Source of the DNA: Evansella caseinilytica
GTDB lineage: Bacteria; Bacillota; Bacilli; Bacillales; Salisediminibacteriaceae
DNA length: 64,000 nt
Direction: 5' to 3'
Assembly (NCBI RefSeq): GCF_900107275.1
Contig: NZ_FNPI01000003.1
Location: forward strand, 1-64,000
Position numbers and translations under genes: made by a program. The notes under the pieces are model-generated. The model saw only the letters and a list, made by a program, of their open reading frames with translations. It did not search any database and had not been told where the DNA came from. The number at the start of each line of letters is the position of its first letter. Position 1 is the stretch's first letter. Positions 27,849-37,546 of this stretch are shown here, in pieces.

Positions 27849-28871
27849 CTACACATTGGTTTTCACTTTAGTTTCATCCAGCAACTCCTTAATATCACCA
27901 AATGTAACGAACGTTTTATTTTTCGCATCATACAGTTTGTAACGCAATGATTTAAGGCTCGACTTAAGGTTTATCGTAGTCGCTTGTTGCAGCGGCGGAA
28001 CAGCTTTATGCGCTTTTTCCAAATTGTAGTTCGGCACTCTCGGATTCAGATGATGTACATGATGGAAACCAATATTGCCAGTGATCCACTGCAGCACTTT
28101 TGGGAGCCGGTAATAGGAACTCCCTTCCACAGCAGCTTTAACATAGTCCCAATTACCTTCTGCTTCAAAATAGGAATCTTCAAATGTGTGCTGAATGTAA
28201 AACAGCCATATGCCAAGCGCGCCAGCAGTAAACATCGTTGTTCCCTGAATGATCAGAAATGCCTGCCAACCAATGGCCCAGATTAATAATGAATAGATAA
28301 TAATGATCGAAATGTTAATTAAATATGTGTTATTCCGTTCTTTCTTGTGTGCATCTTTGCGGTTAAGACGGCTGGAGATCAAAACAAGGTATAGTGGTCC
28401 CAAACCAAACATGATGAAAGGATTGCGGTACATGCGATACTTTAAACGTTCCCATCTCGACGCTTTTACAAATTCTTCAATCGTCATAATCCAAATATCA
28501 CCGACACCACGCTTATCCAGATTTCCACTCGAAGCATGGTGAATCGAGTGTTCACGCTTCCACTTTTCAAATGTAAACAACGTCAAAATGCCAGTGATCG
28601 TCCCAACAATTTCGTTGGCTTTTTTGTTTTTGAAAAATGATCCGTGAGTGCAATCATGGAAGATGATAAAAATGCGGACTACAAAGCCGGCTGCGATAAC
28701 GGATAGCCCAACCGTCAACCAAACTGATACATTTAGCGCCTGATATGCCAGGAACCAAAATAAAATAAAGGGTGATATTGTATTTATTAGCTGTCTTATA
28801 CTTGCTCTTACATCAGTGTTTTCAAATGGAGTTACCCAACGACGCAACTGCGTTATTTTTTCTCTGCTCAT
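27849..28871 (-). CDS. Membrane fatty acid desaturase
   Basis: 340 residues. The three histidine boxes are HDCTHGSFF, HSIHHASSG and HHVHHLNPRVPNY, in the expected order, with four predicted membrane helices between (for example FILFWFLAYQALNVSVWLTVGLSVIAAGFVV). They bind the di-iron centre that desaturates membrane lipid acyl chains. The layout resembles B. subtilis Des (delta-5 desaturase), which is cold-induced. Here the promoter region carries paired inverted repeats suggesting repressor control instead. A truncated second copy lies just upstream at 29266. Confidence 0.9.
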   Translation of the reverse strand: MSREKITQLRRWVTPFENTDVRASIRQLINTISPFILFWFLAYQALNVSVWLTVGLSVIAAGFVVRIFIIFHDCTHGSFFKNKKANEIVGTITGILTLFTFEKWKREHSIHHASSGNLDKRGVGDIWIMTIEEFVKASRWERLKYRMYRNPFIMFGLGPLYLVLISSRLNRKDAHKKERNNTYLINISIIIIYSLLIWAIGWQAFLIIQGTTMFTAGALGIWLFYIQHTFEDSYFEAEGNWDYVKAAVEGSSYYRLPKVLQWITGNIGFHHVHHLNPRVPNYNLEKAHKAVPPLQQATTINLKSSLKSLRYKLYDAKNKTFVTFGDIKELLDETKVKTNV

Positions 28872-29055
28872 GCCTCTCCTACTCCTTTTTTAACCTAGGT
28901 TTATTATTTTTCTCGTAAGGGCATACGATATCTCATCAATTGCTTGATATGTTTTACAAGTTTCCATCTCTAAATACATAGGGAGGGCAAAACAACCCAA
29001 TTGTCCACGAAGCATATCAATTTCCAGTAAGGAACTTTACCTATAATTATTCTAT

Positions 29056-29117
29056 TTGACAGAGTAATTGTACTTTAAATTACTCTGTCTGTCAAAGTAA
29101 TTAATTCGGAATTACTT
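29056..29117 (-). promoter_or_regulatory. Desaturase promoter with repeated operator half-sites
   Basis: On the minus strand TTGACA (29090-29095), 17 bp, TACAAT (29067-29072). A perfect 12-8-12 inverted repeat, GACAGAGTAATT/AATTACTCTGTC (29058-29089), overlays the core promoter. A second inverted repeat, AAGTAATT/AATTACTT (29095-29117), abuts it and reuses the AGTAATT half-site, giving four half-sites in alternating orientation. Confidence 0.65.
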
Positions 29118-29265
29118 ATTTATCACATAACAAAATGGGATAAATAGGATTTCAGGAATAGGATGCTTATACGCCTGTCATCAGTCCGACAGAATAAAAA
29201 GCGCTCCTACCAACTACTTTTTTGAAATATGAAGGCGTTGCTCATCCAGCTGCAGAAAGATGATT

Positions 29266-29420
29266 TCTAATTATTTCCACTTCCTCCTTGGTTTCATTCA
29301 GTAATTCCTTGATATCAACAAATGTGAAAAAAGTTTTATTTTTCACATTATGCAGTTTGTAAAACGCCAAAATGCCGGTGATCGTCCCAACAAATTCGTT
29401 GGCTTTTTTGTTATTGAAAG
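29266..29420 (-). pseudogene. Internally deleted remnant of a second desaturase gene
   Basis: Plus-strand 29281-29367 closely resembles the 3' end of the intact desaturase (about 27870-27942; TTTTATTTTTC, CAGTTTGTAA). It continues directly into sequence resembling about 28578-28625 of the same gene (CCGGTGATCGTCCCAACAA, TTCGTTGGCTTTTTTGTT). About 630 bp between these two points is missing, with the junction in a TGTAAA/AACG stretch shared by both. No intact frame remains. Confidence 0.8.
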
Positions 29421-29428
29421 TTATTGTA

Positions 29429-29566
29429 ATTTACGAAGAAGCAAGAGACGGCAAAGTTTACAGATACGAAGATTTATTAGTGATTGTTCAAAAAGCACAT
29501 TCAGCGACAAGATGTCATCATCGCCGGGTCGTCGGGACTCAAGTTACAACCGACGTCCACTCATAA
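29429..29566 (+). pseudogene. Possible remnant of an unidentified coding sequence
   Basis: One plus-strand frame reads YEEARDGKVYRYEDLLVIVQKAHSATRCHHRRVVGTQVTTDVHS and ends at a stop. Composition and periodicity look protein-like, but there is no start with a ribosome binding site and I do not recognise the family. It sits between the desaturase remnant and the glnA terminator, suggesting recombination debris. The remaining stretches of 28872-29683 show nothing else supportable. Confidence 0.3.
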
Positions 29567-29640
29567 TTTTAGGAATATTTTGGTGATCTTTTGGTCACAG
29601 CTTATTTACCGGCTATTAACACATCCCCTTGACCATTAAT

Positions 29641-29675
29641 AACAAAAACCCTCAATACCAATGGTATCAAGGGTT
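29641..29675 (-). terminator. Rho-independent terminator after glnA
   Basis: On the minus strand ACCCTTGATACC and GGTATTGAGGGT form a stem with a short mismatch, followed by TTTTTGTTATT; it begins nine bases past the glnA stop. Confidence 0.85.
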
Positions 29676-29683
29676 CACGCTGA

Positions 29684-31021
29684 TTAATAAACCGACATAT
29701 ACTGCTCTCTTTCCCAAGGGTGAACTTGGGTGCGGAACATATCCCATTCGATTTCTTTTGCTTCGATGAAATGTTCCAGAACATGCTCGCCGAGAGAGTT
29801 CGTAATAATTTCATTTTTCTTCAGTTCTTCCAGAGAGTCCTTTAATGTAGCAGGTAAGGCTTTAATGCCTTCCGCTTCACGTTCCGCTTCATCCATCACA
29901 TAAATGTTGCGGTCTGTTGCCGGAGGCGGAGCAATTTTGTTGCGAATACCGTCCAACCCTGCAGAAAGCATCGCTGCCATTGCTAAGTATGGATTTGCGG
30001 ACGGGTCCGGACTACGAACTTCAATGCGCGTGCTCAGTCCTCTAGAAGAAGGAATTCGGACAAGCGGCGAGCGGTTTCGCATTGACCAAGCAACATAGCA
30101 TGGCGCCTCATATCCCGGTACTAAACGCTTATAAGAGTTGACCGTCGGGTTGGTGATCGCTGTAAACGCCGGCGCATGCTTCAAAATTCCTCCCAGGAAT
30201 TGCATTGCCGTTTCGCTCAATTGACCCGGAGCATCTGGATCAAAGAAAGCATTCTCCTTTTCACTGGTGAACAGCGACATATTAGCGTGCATTCCGCTTC
30301 CGTTTACACCGAACAGCGGTTTCGGCATGAAAGTTGCGTGCAAACCGTGCTGTCTGGCAATGGTTTTAACAACGAGCTTAAACGTTTGGATGTTGTCGCA
30401 GGTTGTAACCGCATCAGCGTACTTAAAATCGATTTCGTGCTGTCCCGGAGCAACCTCGTGGTGCGATGCTTCAATCTCAAAGCCCATGTCTTCCAATTCC
30501 AGCACGATATCGCGGCGACAGTTTTCGCCTAAATCTGTCGGTGCTAAATCAAAATAACCGCCTTTATCGTTTAGCTCAAGCGTCGGCTCGCCTTGTTCAT
30601 CCACTTTGAAGAGGAAGAATTCCGGCTCAGGTCCGATATTAAAGCTTGTGAAGCCAAGCTCTTTCGCTTCTGCCAGCACTTTTTTAAGCGCTCCGCGCGG
30701 ATCTCCGGCAAACGGTGTTCCATCCGGATTGTAGACGTCACAAATCAGGCGGGCCACTTTGCCTTTTTCCGGTGTCCAAGGGAAGATTACCCATGTATCT
30801 AAATCAGGATATAAGTACATATCCGACTCTTCAATTCTCACAAAGCCTTCGATGGAAGATCCATCAAACATCATCATGTTATCAAGCGCTTTAGGTAATT
30901 GATCAACAGGGATCTCAACGTTTTTAATTACGCCAAGCAGATCTGTAAATTGTAGCCGAATAAATCGTACGTTCTCTTCCTTTGCCATCGATAAAATATC
31001 ATCTTTTGAGTATTTGCTCAT
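29684..31021 (-). CDS. glnA: Glutamine synthetase, type I
   Basis: 445 residues. Signatures: [23 protein letters not shown] (latch region, including Arg62 that mediates feedback inhibition in Bacillus), GPEPEFFLF (metal-binding Glu), [18 protein letters not shown] (ATP site), [19 protein letters not shown] and [12 protein letters not shown]. It makes glutamine from glutamate and ammonia and, in Bacillus, its feedback-inhibited form controls TnrA and GlnR. It has its own promoter with two GlnR/TnrA-type sites. glnR, normally directly upstream, is absent between it and ynbB. Confidence 0.98.
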   Translation of the reverse strand: MSKYSKDDILSMAKEENVRFIRLQFTDLLGVIKNVEIPVDQLPKALDNMMMFDGSSIEGFVRIEESDMYLYPDLDTWVIFPWTPEKGKVARLICDVYNPDGTPFAGDPRGALKKVLAEAKELGFTSFNIGPEPEFFLFKVDEQGEPTLELNDKGGYFDLAPTDLGENCRRDIVLELEDMGFEIEASHHEVAPGQHEIDFKYADAVTTCDNIQTFKLVVKTIARQHGLHATFMPKPLFGVNGSGMHANMSLFTSEKENAFFDPDAPGQLSETAMQFLGGILKHAPAFTAITNPTVNSYKRLVPGYEAPCYVAWSMRNRSPLVRIPSSRGLSTRIEVRSPDPSANPYLAMAAMLSAGLDGIRNKIAPPPATDRNIYVMDEAEREAEGIKALPATLKDSLEELKKNEIITNSLGEHVLEHFIEAKEIEWDMFRTQVHPWEREQYMSVY

Positions 31022-31158
31022 GTTCCTTCTTCCTCCCTTTAAATATCATTTGCATTGAAGCAAAGGAATGTGTGCCATCTTTACTCCAATATGTAGCAAA
31101 ATGAATTGTTGCATGGAACGCTTCATTCATTTTCTTTACGTTGAGTCTATCTTAACGG

Positions 31159-31217
31159 ATTATATAACGGCTGTGTTAAAAGATGTTAGATAATCTGACA
31201 TGGTAATTTTTCTGACA
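31159..31217 (-). promoter_or_regulatory. glnA promoter with two GlnR/TnrA-type sites
   Basis: On the minus strand the -10 is TATAAT (31159-31164), with the -35 region around 31182-31187. TGTTA-GATAATC-TGACA (31184-31200) matches TGTNA-N7-TNACA perfectly and overlaps the -35. Directly adjacent, TGGTA-ATTTTTC-TGACA (31201-31217) matches with one mismatch. This is the two-site layout known for glnRA in B. subtilis. The rest of 31022-31369 shows no gene. Confidence 0.85.
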
Positions 31218-31369
31218 TAACTTCCCGCTGTTTTCTCTTTTTGTATGTCAGCATTCATTTTCTTTCGTCTGTTTAGTCAGCTTTGTCGCTATTGCCCGTT
31301 CATTAAGCAGCAATCAACCATTTGTTAGGAGCACAGTGGATTTCACGACGAAAATTCTTGTTGATTGAT

Positions 31370-32635
31370 TCATTGCAGCTGCAGCAGTCCTTGTTCTGCC
31401 AGCGAACAGACAGCGTCGACGACACCGATCCTGACATGCTCATATGTCAGGCCTCCTTGAACATAGGCCGTATACGGTGGACGAATCGGGCCATCCGCCG
31501 TCAATTCAATGCTCGCTCCTTGAATGAATGTTCCGGCAGCCATAATGACTTGATCTTCGTAACCAGGCATGTCACTCGGCTGCGGCTTCACATGCGCATC
31601 GACGGGAGAGGCAGCCTGAATCGCCTGGCAAAAGGCAATCATCATTTCCTTAGACGGGAAGGAAACAGATTGTATGAGATCCGTCCGCAATACATCCCAC
31701 TTTGGCGATGTCGTCATTCCTAGCTCCTCCAGAAATTTTGCCGTAAACATTGCTCCTTTGACCGCCTGATTGACAACATGCGGTGCTAAAAAGAAGCCTT
31801 GAAACATTTCCAGCAGGCTGTTTAGCGTTGCTCCCCCTTTCCTTCCGATCCCCGGCGCGGTGAGGCGGGACGCACAAGCGTCAAGATACAGCTTGTTTCC
31901 GACAAGATAGCCACCGGTTCTGACAATCCCACCCCCGGGGTTTTTGATAAGAGATCCGGCAACAATATCCGCTCCCACATCACAAGGCTCGGTAAGCTCC
32001 ACAAATTCACCGTAGCAATTATCGACGAAAACGATCAACTCCGGGTTGATTTCCTTTATGCATTTCACCATTTCGCCGATTTCGGCAACGGTAAACGACG
32101 GCCGGTTATCGTATCCTTTCGACCGCTGGATACCGATAACCTTCGTATTGGCATGAATTCTCGCCTGCACCGCTCCGAAATCGACGGCATCGCTTTTTAA
32201 CGGCACGTACTGATAGGTGATTCCATAATCTCGAAGCGAGCCGGACATCTCTCCACGGATGCCGATGACTTCTTCCAACGTGTCGTAAGGCTTTCCTGTA
32301 ATATACAGCAGTTCATCACCCGGACGGAGCAACCCATACAGAGCAGTGCTGATGGCATGTGTTCCGGAAACCATTTGCGGCCGAACAATGGCTGCTTCAC
32401 CGCCAAAAACCTGGGCGTAAATATTTTCCAGCGTCTCCCTGCCAATATCATCATAGCCGTAGCCCGTCGAGCCGTGGAAATGGTAGTCGGATACTTCATG
32501 ATGACGGAAAGCCTGCAGCACCTTCCGCTGATTTTTTTCACTAATACGAGCCCGTTGCCGAAAAGCAGGCTGGAGCTCTTCCTCCACCTTGTCAGCAAGC
32601 CGTTGTATTTTTTCCGATGTTTCAAGATGACTCAT
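31370..32635 (-). CDS. ynbB: YnbB, PLP-dependent methionine gamma-lyase family (aluminium-resistance-like) protein
   Basis: 421 residues: [65 protein letters not shown] is the substrate/cofactor region of the family. [12 protein letters not shown] supplies the PLP-binding Asp and [12 protein letters not shown] the Schiff-base Lys. The physiological substrate is unknown. It overlaps the hflX end by 14 bases with GAGGAGA as ribosome binding site inside hflX. Order spoVK-hflX-ynbB-glnA is conserved with B. subtilis except for the missing glnR. Confidence 0.92.
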   Translation of the reverse strand: MSHLETSEKIQRLADKVEEELQPAFRQRARISEKNQRKVLQAFRHHEVSDYHFHGSTGYGYDDIGRETLENIYAQVFGGEAAIVRPQMVSGTHAISTALYGLLRPGDELLYITGKPYDTLEEVIGIRGEMSGSLRDYGITYQYVPLKSDAVDFGAVQARIHANTKVIGIQRSKGYDNRPSFTVAEIGEMVKCIKEINPELIVFVDNCYGEFVELTEPCDVGADIVAGSLIKNPGGGIVRTGGYLVGNKLYLDACASRLTAPGIGRKGGATLNSLLEMFQGFFLAPHVVNQAVKGAMFTAKFLEELGMTTSPKWDVLRTDLIQSVSFPSKEMMIAFCQAIQAASPVDAHVKPQPSDMPGYEDQVIMAAGTFIQGASIELTADGPIRPPYTAYVQGGLTYEHVRIGVVDAVCSLAEQGLLQLQ

Positions 32636-33908
32636 TTTCTATCTCCTCTGATTTCCTCATTTGCAGTTCATGACATATCGCTGATTCAGCGGGGGCATAG
32701 CCCCGCACAGTATACCGTTCCCTCGCCTCGTCAAACTGCTGATCCAATTGGAGCGTTTCTTTTTGCAGCCGATGAAGCCACTTCCCTTCATCCGCATTCA
32801 AATGCACGACATAAGGAGAAAACATTTCTTCCATCAGCGAAGACACCTTTTCCTTAAGCTTGTCCAAATCTGCTGCCTCATTGGCACTGACAAGTATTGA
32901 CGGCCCGTCGCCAACGGCAAAAAAATCATTTGTCAAAAGATCCCGTTTATTATAGACGGTCAGCATCGGGATTGTATCCGCTGATAATTCTTTCAGTAGC
33001 TGAAGAACTGTTTTTTCATGGTTCGGGTGATCCGGATTGGCAGCATCCACAACGTGAAGAATGAAATCGGACTCTTTCACTTCCTCCAGCGTGGAGCGAA
33101 AGGCGGCAATCAGCGTCGTCGGCAACTGTTGAATAAACCCGACGGTATCTGTTACAAGCACTTCAAAGCCCGACGGAAGCTTCAGCTTTTTCGTTGTCGG
33201 ATCAAGGGTGGCAAACAGCTGATCTTCCATATATACTTCCGCCTGCGTCAGCTTGTTCAGCAACGTTGATTTCCCGGCATTCGTATAGCCGACGAGGGCA
33301 ATTTGAAACGCCTGGTTTTTCTTGCGGCGATTTCGGTAACGTTCGCGATGAGACACGACTTGCTCCAGCTGCGCGCGGATGTCCGTCATGCGGTTGCGGA
33401 TATGACGCTGATCAACTTCCAACTGGGTTTCACCCGGTCCTCTTGTTCCGATACCGCCGCCGAGGCGGGAAAGCATTTGTCCTTGCCCGCGCAATCGCGG
33501 TAGCAAATAATTTAGCTGAGCCAGCTCTACTTGCAGCTTCCCTTCTCTGGAGCGTGCCCTTCCGGCAAAAATATCGAGGATCAGCTGCGTGCGATCGATG
33601 ATTTTCACATCAAGCCGCTGGGACAGATTGCGCAGCTGTGAAGGAGAGAGCTCATCGTTAAAAATCACGAGCTCCACTTCCTTTTGTTCCACAAGGTGCT
33701 CCAGTTCCTCCACTTTGCCGCGGCCGATATATGTGGCCCGGTCAGGCTGCTCCCGGTTCTGAATCACTTCCATGACCACCGCTCCGCCTGCTGTTTCCGT
33801 TAATGCCGCCAGCTCTTCCATCCGGTATTGAAAATCCTCTTCCGCCATTTGCGGCTGTTTTACTCCGACAAGAAGCACCCGTTCTTTTATTTGCTTCGTA
33901 TTGTTCAA
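32622..33908 (-). CDS. hflX: GTPase HflX
   Basis: 428 residues. The N-terminal HflX domain includes [36 protein letters not shown] and the linker [26 protein letters not shown]. The GTPase domain has G1 [11 protein letters not shown]3 [10 protein letters not shown] and G4 NKRD. HflX binds ribosomes and rescues or splits stalled 70S particles. The start is TTG at 33908 with AGGAGG seven bases upstream, placed within the 11-bp gap and the end of spoVK. Confidence 0.96.
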   Translation of the reverse strand: MNNTKQIKERVLLVGVKQPQMAEEDFQYRMEELAALTETAGGAVVMEVIQNREQPDRATYIGRGKVEELEHLVEQKEVELVIFNDELSPSQLRNLSQRLDVKIIDRTQLILDIFAGRARSREGKLQVELAQLNYLLPRLRGQGQMLSRLGGGIGTRGPGETQLEVDQRHIRNRMTDIRAQLEQVVSHRERYRNRRKKNQAFQIALVGYTNAGKSTLLNKLTQAEVYMEDQLFATLDPTTKKLKLPSGFEVLVTDTVGFIQQLPTTLIAAFRSTLEEVKESDFILHVVDAANPDHPNHEKTVLQLLKELSADTIPMLTVYNKRDLLTNDFFAVGDGPSILVSANEAADLDKLKEKVSSLMEEMFSPYVVHLNADEGKWLHRLQKETLQLDQQFDEARERYTVRGYAPAESAICHELQMRKSEEIENESS

Positions 33909-33919
33909 TAAAATTCCTC

Positions 33920-34894
33920 CTATTCCGTTGATCTCGTATCTGAATGATAAAAAGCATTTGCCAGATCAATGCTTTTTATCGTCATTAAATCATCCCGCTC
34001 GTATTTCCCTTCCTCAAGCAAGCGCACCGCCTGAGAACGGATCGCCCGCTCCAGCAAATTCCGGATAAAACGCCCGTTGCTGAAATGCTCTTCCTGCTTT
34101 TCCTTGGTTAAGATTAAAAATTCCTTCAGCGTTTCTTCCGCACGGAGATCAAGTTGATATTCCCGCTCCTTTATCATTTTGCTCGCCATTTGCAACAGTT
34201 CAGCAACGGTATAATTCGGAAAGGTCACTTTTAAAGGAAATCGCGACGGCAGACCGGGATTCAATTTCAAAAAACGCTCCATCTCCTTCGGATAGCCGGC
34301 CAGAATTAACACAAAGGCATGCTGTTGATCCTCCATTGCTTTTACCAGCGTGTCGATCGCCTCTTTCCCAAAATCCTTTTCTCCTCCCCGTGCCAAGGAG
34401 TATGCTTCATCAACAAATAAAATACCGCCAAGCGATTTTTTCACGAGCTCTCTTGTTTTTTGCGCCGTATGGCCGATATATTCACCGACTAAATCCGCCC
34501 GTTCCGCTTCAATGAGGTGACCTTTTTCCAGCACGCCCATTTCTTTAAACAGTTTGGCTATGAGTCGTGCCACCGTCGTTTTTCCAGTACCGGGATTCCC
34601 TTTAAAAACCATATGCAGCACCTGTTTCCCGGTTTTTAATCCTTCATGCTCCCGCTTATGGTTCATATATAACCACGCATATATTTCCTTCATGAATTGC
34701 TTGATGTTTTGCAGCCCGACAAATGCATCCAATTCTTGCTGTATTTGTTTAAAAGCAGTGTGCTCCGGCTTTTGCAGCACGTCCGGATCTTGATGGGAGT
34801 GGAGCGCTTGCTGGTCGGCAGGCTTTTTCAGCACGACATTGATCTGCCCTCTTTTTTTCATTCTTGCTGCTTGTTTTTCCAACGAGGTCACCAT
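33920..34894 (-). CDS. spoVK: Stage V sporulation protein K (AAA ATPase)
   Basis: 324 residues. AAA+ domain: Walker [17 protein letters not shown], Walker [17 protein letters not shown], sensor and Arg-finger regions [36 protein letters not shown] is nearly identical to recalled B. subtilis SpoVK. It acts in the mother cell during late sporulation. The exact start is uncertain: GAGG immediately abuts the ATG at 34894, so the following GTG or a Met at residue 12 are alternatives. Confidence 0.93.
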   Translation of the reverse strand: MVTSLEKQAARMKKRGQINVVLKKPADQQALHSHQDPDVLQKPEHTAFKQIQQELDAFVGLQNIKQFMKEIYAWLYMNHKREHEGLKTGKQVLHMVFKGNPGTGKTTVARLIAKLFKEMGVLEKGHLIEAERADLVGEYIGHTAQKTRELVKKSLGGILFVDEAYSLARGGEKDFGKEAIDTLVKAMEDQQHAFVLILAGYPKEMERFLKLNPGLPSRFPLKVTFPNYTVAELLQMASKMIKEREYQLDLRAEETLKEFLILTKEKQEEHFSNGRFIRNLLERAIRSQAVRLLEEGKYERDDLMTIKSIDLANAFYHSDTRSTE

Positions 34895-35041
34895 CCTCTA
34901 TTGTATAGTGGAATAATTCCATTCACAACTACTATACGCAGCAGCCGCGAACTCGTGACAAATGCCCAGCATTATCCATAAAGACGGAAGATCATGTATA
35001 ATATTTACTATATTCATTCCCGGACATGCGTGGTGATCTAA

Positions 35042-35977
35042 ATGCATTTTGAGAACGAAATTCAAAAGTTCAAGCTTTATTTACTGCTGGAAAAAAAGCA
35101 GCCCAGTACCATCAAAAGGTATACTTATGATGTTCAGTTGTACAAGGACTGGCTGAAAAATGATTCAGAAGCAACAGGGGTTCCCCATTGCTGGCCGTAC
35201 ATCAACGAGCTGCCCTCTTATTATTCATATTTACGCGGGTCGGGAAGTTATTCACCAAATACGATAAGAAGAATTCTCTCGGCACTGCGCAAATGGTTTC
35301 AATACATTCAGCAGCCTGATGCGGTATGCATTCTTGAGCACTATTTAAAAGAAACAAAAGTTTGCCGCACGCTTGATGATGTTTATCTTGCCCCAAATCA
35401 AATAAAACAGCTGTTCAACAGTCTCGCTTCCAACCGCGGGTTGACGGAAAAGCAAAAAAAATACCGCCACCTGATACGCGATCGGAATGAAGTTATTTTC
35501 CGCCTGATTCTTTTTTACGGGGTTACGATACAGGAGCTGACAACGCTCCACCTCAACCGGATTCACTTTGCCTCAAAGGAAGTGGAACTAACGGGAAGAA
35601 AAGGGAAATCCCGCATCCTGACGCTTCATGCCAACGATATAAAGAAAATGTATGCCTGCTATATGACCATACCTGAACCGGTTCGCCCTAACCGCTATGA
35701 TGCTGTACCGTATTTTCTGGCCTTCAACTATCAACTGGGAACATATCGTGAAAATAAGGGGTTGTCGGAGGTTGCTGTTCAAAAGATGATCCGGCACGAG
35801 ATTAAACGCGCCGGGCTTCCGAAGCATTTCACTGCGCAAGCGCTCCGGAAAACATATATTCTGCATCAGCTTACAAAAGGAAAAAAGAAAGAAACGTTAC
35901 GCGATGAGTTGGCCTTTGAAACAACCCAGCCGCTGGATGAATTAGAAAAATGGGCTAAGGGGTTAAAATCACTTTAA
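35042..35977 (+). CDS. Tyrosine recombinase/integrase-like protein lacking catalytic residues
   Basis: 311 residues with the XerC/D layout: N-terminal SAM-like domain (FKLYLLLEKKQPSTIKRYTYDVQLYKDWL, SPNTIRRILSALRKWFQYI) and catalytic-domain fold (IFRLILFYGVTIQELTTLHLNRIHF...RKGKSRILTL). The Arg of the usual GLRxxEL motif is Thr (GVTIQEL), the HxLRH motif reads AQALRKT, and no LGH...Y nucleophile segment is recognisable near the C-terminus. Only the beta-hairpin Lys and one Arg remain, so strand exchange is unlikely. GGTGAT precedes the ATG. It stands alone between spoVK and hfq and ends at a terminator. It may be a DNA-binding or regulatory descendant. Confidence 0.8.
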   Translation: MHFENEIQKFKLYLLLEKKQPSTIKRYTYDVQLYKDWLKNDSEATGVPHCWPYINELPSYYSYLRGSGSYSPNTIRRILSALRKWFQYIQQPDAVCILEHYLKETKVCRTLDDVYLAPNQIKQLFNSLASNRGLTEKQKKYRHLIRDRNEVIFRLILFYGVTIQELTTLHLNRIHFASKEVELTGRKGKSRILTLHANDIKKMYACYMTIPEPVRPNRYDAVPYFLAFNYQLGTYRENKGLSEVAVQKMIRHEIKRAGLPKHFTAQALRKTYILHQLTKGKKKETLRDELAFETTQPLDELEKWAKGLKSL

Positions 35978-36026
35978 GGGCAGCAACCTGCCCTGTCTTC
36001 ACAAGTTTAGTTACAGCAGCAAGAAG

Positions 36027-36076
36027 AAAGGAGCCTTAAGACAATCACACCTGTCTTTAAGCTCCTTTCTTTTTTC
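36027..36076 (+). terminator. Rho-independent terminator after the recombinase-like gene
   Basis: AAAGGAGC...GACA pairs with TGTC...GCTCCTTT around an eight-base loop and runs into CTTTTTTC, 50 bp after the stop. Confidence 0.85.
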
Positions 36077-36098
36077 AGCCAGGGTACGCCTCCTGAAA

Positions 36099-36294
36099 TA
36101 TGTCCTCCTAGAGGATGGTCAAATAGTCCGGGAAACAATGCCTGCGAATCTCATCGTTGCGTTGTCTCTCCGCTGCTCACGTACGATCCGTGTACGCTCC
36201 GCTGCTCGAGTCTGCCGCGCCTCGACCTTCTTGTCTTTGTTATGTCCTCCTTTTTGAACACATACCTATAGAGGATGGTCAAATAGTCCGGGAA
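36099..36294. repeat. Pair of direct repeats flanking GC-rich non-coding DNA
   Basis: GAGGATGGTCAAATAGTCCG plus GGAA occurs at 36111-36134 and 36271-36294; both copies are preceded by TATGTCCTCC, the second with an insert containing TTTTTGAACACATAC, which resembles the ends of the dispersed repeat family. The block between has no gene but several CGCTGCTC-type motifs. This accounts for most of 35978-36328. Confidence 0.6.
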
Positions 36295-36328
36295 TCCTCC
36301 TATTTGATACCAAACTTCAGGTATCTGC

Positions 36329-36562
36329 TCAACTGTTGTCCTGATTTAACTGAACGTTTCGTTGTGCCGAAAATGTAGAAATGGCGTGCTTGTAAACAAG
36401 CTGCTGTTTCCCATCTGTATCTAATATCACGGTAAAGTTATCAAAGCTCTTTACATAACCCCTTAGTTGAAAACCGTTCACTAAGAAAACCGTCACCGGA
36501 ATATTTTCTTTTCTTAGCTGATTCAAAAACTGGTCCTGAATATTTACTGGTTGCTGTTTCAT
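36329..36562 (-). CDS. hfq: RNA chaperone Hfq
   Basis: 77 residues: [64 protein letters not shown], with Sm1 ([25 protein letters not shown]) and Sm2 (YKHAIST). It forms a hexameric RNA-binding ring. The ATG at 36562 matches homologues; an in-frame GTG two codons earlier has better spacing to GGGAGG and could be used. It follows miaA by 47 bp as in most bacteria. Confidence 0.97.
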   Translation of the reverse strand: MKQQPVNIQDQFLNQLRKENIPVTVFLVNGFQLRGYVKSFDNFTVILDTDGKQQLVYKHAISTFSAQRNVQLNQDNS

Positions 36563-36609
36563 CGTCACACAGGCCTCCCTCTTATCACATTATTATCTAT
36601 ATTCGCTGT

Positions 36610-37530
36610 TTAAAACAGCTTTCCTTCTATAAATTGATGAATTTCATGTGTGATTTTTTCACGTTCATTTGTCATATCAAACCAGGTTATGTCCATTTTA
36701 TTTCGAAACCAGGTCAGTTGTCGTTTGGCATACCGTCTTGAATTTCTTTTCAAAAGCTCGATTGCCGCTTCCTTCGTCAGCTCTCCATCGAGGTATGAAT
36801 AGATTTCTTTGTAACCGATTGCCTGAACGGATTGACAATTCCGTATCCCCCGGTGGTACAGAGAAGCTGCTTCCTCAATCAGTCCGTCGGCAATCATTTG
36901 GTCAACCCTAGCGTTGATTCGTTCATATAATTGTTCCCGCTCCATTGTCAAGCCGATGACCACCGTTTTATAAGGGGCGCTTTCCCGTTGCTCCGGCCGT
37001 TCTCCGATCGGCTGTCCTGTTTTATGGTAAACTTCCAACGCTCTTATTATCCGCCGAAGGTTGTTAGGATGCAGTTCCCGATAACTGACGGGATCAATTT
37101 CCTTGAGCCGCACATGAAGCGCAGCGTTCCCATGCTGCCTAGCAAACTCCTCGAGAGATTGCCGGTAGTCGGTATCCGCCTCCGAGGAAGAAAAATCATA
37201 ATCGTAAATAACGGCATTCACATAAAGGCCTGTTCCGCCGACAATCAAGGGCAGCTTGCTTTTTTGATGAATTTCTTGGATGCATTTCTTCGCCCGCTCC
37301 TGAAATTCTGCTACTGAAAATGATTCCTCCGGGTCCTTTATATCGATGAGATGATGGGGAATACCGTCCATTTCAGCCGGCGTTACTTTTGCCGTGCCGA
37401 TATCCATTCCCCGATACACCTGCATGGAGTCGCCGCTGATAATTTCCCCGTGAAAGGTCTTCGCCAGCGATATTCCCGCGGCTGTTTTTCCCACTGCGGT
37501 AGGACCGACAATGACAATCAGTTCGTTCAT
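36610..37530 (-). CDS. miaA: tRNA dimethylallyltransferase MiaA
   Basis: 306 residues. The P-loop is VGPTAVGKTAAGISLA, followed by GEIISGDSMQVYRGMDIGTAKVT and HHLIDIKDPEESFSVAEF (DMAPP-PPi/tRNA binding), then GGTGLYVNAVIYDYDF. It adds the isopentenyl group to A37 of tRNAs reading UNN codons; MiaB, encoded at 47.4 kb, then adds the methylthio group. AAGGTGA precedes the ATG. Confidence 0.97.
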   Translation of the reverse strand: MNELIVIVGPTAVGKTAAGISLAKTFHGEIISGDSMQVYRGMDIGTAKVTPAEMDGIPHHLIDIKDPEESFSVAEFQERAKKCIQEIHQKSKLPLIVGGTGLYVNAVIYDYDFSSSEADTDYRQSLEEFARQHGNAALHVRLKEIDPVSYRELHPNNLRRIIRALEVYHKTGQPIGERPEQRESAPYKTVVIGLTMEREQLYERINARVDQMIADGLIEEAASLYHRGIRNCQSVQAIGYKEIYSYLDGELTKEAAIELLKRNSRRYAKRQLTWFRNKMDITWFDMTNEREKITHEIHQFIEGKLF

Positions 37531-37546
37531 GAAGTCACCTTATCCT

